Source: UBA3700 sp002372775 (GTDB taxonomy: Bacteria > Bacillota > Clostridia > Christensenellales > UBA3700). Taken from it: a stretch of 62,892 nt of DNA. Shown here in pieces: positions 60,964-62,892 of this stretch. Position 1 is the first letter of the stretch. Every line of letters starts with the position of its first letter. Where the stretch lies: the NCBI GenBank assembly GCA_946615965.1, contig CAMOIC010000004.1, positions 1 through 62,892 on the forward strand, written 5' to 3'. Below the pieces are notes generated by a model, which saw nothing but the letters and a program-made list of their open reading frames with translations, ran no database searches and had not been told where the DNA came from. A program made the translations under genes and the position numbers.

Positions 60964-60995
60964 CATAAGGATTACGCGTGTGCGTAACCCTTATG
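60964..60995 (-). terminator. Hairpin between aminotransferase and kinase genes
   Basis: Long stem CATAAGG-x-TTACGC / GCGTAA-x-CCTTATG with a 4-nt loop and one mismatch, followed on the minus strand by T7. It is a full intrinsic terminator by form, so it should lower transcription into the kinase-aldolase genes, or act as an attenuator. Confidence 0.8.
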
Positions 60996-61011
60996 CTTAA
61001 ATTGCTTTGAA

Positions 61012-62733
61012 TTATTTATTTGCTTTCTTAGCAGCTCTTTCTGCCTTAGCATCAGCAAGAACCTTCTCAGCTTCTTCCTTAGCCTTAGCCTTCTTAGCAT
61101 TGATTTCAGCCATTTGAGCCTTAGCCTTTTCAAGACCTTCAGCCTTAGCTTGCTTATGCTTTACATCGTATTCAGCGATTTGATCCTTGATGTTTCCAAG
61201 TTCCTTAACCATCTTAAATACATCATCGAATCTATTTAATGCATCGTCGATAACTTCATCTGTATCAGCCATAGATGTATATAATCTTGATCCAGCAAGT
61301 GTAACGATACCATTAGCCATATAAGCAGCTCCCATGTGTTCCATAGCTTCTTTTCTTACCATCATCATGCTCTTCTTAGATAATGCCTTAACAACATTTA
61401 AGATGTTCATTGAAGAGAAGTCGAAGCTCATAGCACCTGAACACTCTAAGTGACAGATAGAACCTTGGTTGTAAGCAACATATGGTAACTTGTAATCCTT
61501 GATTAATGATTCAAGACCCTTTGTTAATCTATCACCAGCAAGACCTGCCTTTACGCAAGCATTGTTCTTAGCGATTTCTTTCATACATACATAACCAGCC
61601 ATAGATGATAGAGGGTTAGCAGCAAGTGTACCACCAACATAAGCCTTCTTCATTAAGCCACCTACACCAGCAGCCATTAAGTCAACATATTCTCTCTTAC
61701 CACCAACACCACCGGCAGCTGGGTAACCACCAGCAACAATCTTACCGAATACTGTTAAATCTGGTTGAATTCCGAATAAACCTTGAGCACCGCCAAGACC
61801 AACTCTGAAACCTGTAACTACTTCGTCGAAGATTAATAATGCACCGTACTTATCGCAAAGAGCTCTAACTTGCTTGTTGTAGTTCCAAGCAACTGGTCTT
61901 GTACCTGATTCTGGACCAACTGGCTCGATAAGGATAGCAGCTGTACCGCCTCTCATTTCGTTAAGCTTTAAGTACTTTTCCATCATTTCGATATCATCTG
62001 GTCTAACTTCATCAACGATTGAGTGAATCTTTGATGGGATACCATAAGACTCTAAGAAGTTTCTTGTTCCTGGAATCTTTAGACCATAAACTAATTGATC
62101 TGACCAACCATGGTAAGCACCACCAACTTTGATGATTCTCTTCTTACCTGTTGCGCATCTTGCAATACGGATAGCAGCCATGTCAGCTTCTGTACCAGAA
62201 CCTAACATACGGAACTTTTCAACATATGGCATATGCTTGTTGATTTCTTTTGCGATTAATAATTCAGCTTCATGGAATAAACCTGTAACTGGACCGCATT
62301 CCTTGATAAGCTTAATAGCTTCTTCTTGAACAGCTGGGAAATTGCTTCCTAAGATTGTTGGACCACCAGCTTGTAAGAAGTCGATGTACTTATTTCCATC
62401 AGCGTCATATAAATAAGCTCCATCTGCCTTTGTCATGCACATTGGGAATGGCTTATTAAAAGCTAAATTGTGTTGAACACCACCTGGGATAAAGTTCTTA
62501 GCTTCTGCTGTAACTTTCTTTGACTTTGAACATTTAGCTTCATAATAATCCTTAACGATGTCATTTTCATAAACATCCTTTGGAATAGCAAACACGTTCT
62601 TATCTGTTAATTCTTTTAAAGCGCCTCTGACATCATCAGGTTCTGCCCAACGAGTAACACCGTACTCAGAAGATGCATCCTTGTATTCAGGACCCTTACG
62701 TAAATCTTCAACTTGTGTATACTTGATTTCCAT
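61012..62733 (-). CDS. Class III aminotransferase, GSA-aminomutase-like, extended
   Basis: PLP-dependent aminotransferase of 573 residues. The core (about 75-510) follows the glutamate-1-semialdehyde 2,1-aminomutase pattern: GADGAYLYDADGNKYIDFL, LGSGTEADMAAIRIARCATGKKRIIK, AYHGWSD, FDEVVTGFRVGLGGAQ, and the PLP lysine in VFGKIVAGGYPAAG. Relatives have about 430 residues; here there is an N-terminal extension of about 70 and a C-terminal coiled-coil-like, Ala/Lys/Glu-rich tail of about 60. No other haem-synthesis gene is near, and the operon partner genes are sugar enzymes, so a role in amino-sugar or amino-alcohol metabolism is possible. AAGGAG precedes the ATG. Confidence 0.88.
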   Translation of the reverse strand: MEIKYTQVEDLRKGPEYKDASSEYGVTRWAEPDDVRGALKELTDKNVFAIPKDVYENDIVKDYYEAKCSKSKKVTAEAKNFIPGGVQHNLAFNKPFPMCMTKADGAYLYDADGNKYIDFLQAGGPTILGSNFPAVQEEAIKLIKECGPVTGLFHEAELLIAKEINKHMPYVEKFRMLGSGTEADMAAIRIARCATGKKRIIKVGGAYHGWSDQLVYGLKIPGTRNFLESYGIPSKIHSIVDEVRPDDIEMMEKYLKLNEMRGGTAAILIEPVGPESGTRPVAWNYNKQVRALCDKYGALLIFDEVVTGFRVGLGGAQGLFGIQPDLTVFGKIVAGGYPAAGGVGGKREYVDLMAAGVGGLMKKAYVGGTLAANPLSSMAGYVCMKEIAKNNACVKAGLAGDRLTKGLESLIKDYKLPYVAYNQGSICHLECSGAMSFDFSSMNILNVVKALSKKSMMMVRKEAMEHMGAAYMANGIVTLAGSRLYTSMADTDEVIDDALNRFDDVFKMVKELGNIKDQIAEYDVKHKQAKAEGLEKAKAQMAEINAKKAKAKEEAEKVLADAKAERAAKKANK

Positions 62734-62770
62734 AATATTTTCTCCTTAATTTATATTTTCACTAAAATCA

Positions 62771-62800
62771 ATTTTACCAAACTGTTACATAGAGTGTCAA
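62771..62800 (-). promoter_or_regulatory. Promoter of aminotransferase operon
   Basis: Consensus TTGACA (62800-62795), 18-bp spacer ending in TGG (extended), TAAAAT (62776-62771). The remaining sequence up to the window end at 62892 shows no gene. Confidence 0.8.
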
Positions 62801-62892
62801 TATTATATTTTTTAAATATAAGGAAACTTGCAAATTACCTAAATTATCTTTTTTAAATCCGCAAACGAAAAATAATCCAAATAAAGTCCGCT

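Noticed and set aside
61012..62733. Assignment of the class III aminotransferase as HemL
   Set aside because: The core matches the GSA-aminomutase pattern, but unusual extensions and sugar-gene neighbours make the haem role unsafe; no gene symbol was given.
1..62892. CRISPR arrays, tRNA or rRNA genes, insertion sequences, prophage genes
   Set aside because: No regularly spaced long repeats, cloverleaf sequences, transposase-like proteins or phage structural genes were seen in either strand.

Overview
The window looks like a chromosomal segment of a low-GC, monoderm-type Bacillota, most likely an uncultured, gut-type clostridium. The evidence is AT-rich DNA with AT-biased codons, strong AGGAGG-type ribosome binding sites in most operons, the standard code, and typical Bacillota gene sets: mini-RNase III next to RlmB and a SigH-like sigma factor, a polyamine regulator-potABCD operon, an ACT/UPF0210 pair, and class II aldolase with type I GAPDH. 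No rRNA, tRNA, CRISPR array, insertion sequence or phage gene was seen. I assign the phylum with fair confidence and nothing below it.

Layout. 1-1.5 kb (minus): a three-gene toxin-antitoxin-chaperone (TAC) module made of an MqsR-like toxin, an MqsA-like antitoxin with a long C-terminal tail, and a SecB-like chaperone. 1.5-3.8 kb (plus): ABC-F ATPase and a TetR-type regulator. 3.8-9.5 kb (minus): GAPDH; an HTH-acyltransferase fusion coupled to a zinc-ribbon membrane protein; PlsC and an M29 aminopeptidase. 9.7-16.4 kb (plus): fructose-bisphosphate aldolase, then a cupin regulator and polyamine ABC transporter whose ATPase carries a duplicated insertion. 16.5-25.2 kb: DbpA-like helicase and a divergent SDR; a membrane-anchored GH28-like protein with a BspA-type leucine-rich protein; two overlapping flavoprotein genes.

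25.3-48.4 kb (minus) is a 23-kb operon of four secreted proteins: a 3,514-residue lipoprotein, two paralogous membrane-anchored proteins of about 2,000 residues, and a small lipoprotein. Immediately upstream (48.6-52.0 kb) is a four-gene operon with two unknown membrane proteins, an OmpR-family response regulator and its histidine kinase. Direct repeats spaced by about one or two helical turns lie upstream of both operons, so this two-component system may control the giant-protein operon.

52.2-57.1 kb (plus): a degenerate alpha/beta-hydrolase-like protein, signal peptidase I, a small Cys protein, ACT and UPF0210 proteins, and RlmB. 57.1-62.7 kb (minus): a class III aminotransferase, an FGGY sugar kinase, two class II aldolase-family proteins, mini-RNase III and a sigma factor.

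The best candidates for something new are the TAC module, the giant surface operon with its adjacent signalling genes, the duplicated insertion in PotA, and the aminotransferase-kinase-twin aldolase cluster. A recurring regulatory theme is leaderless transcription: five genes have a clear -10 box 6-9 bases before the ATG and no ribosome binding site.
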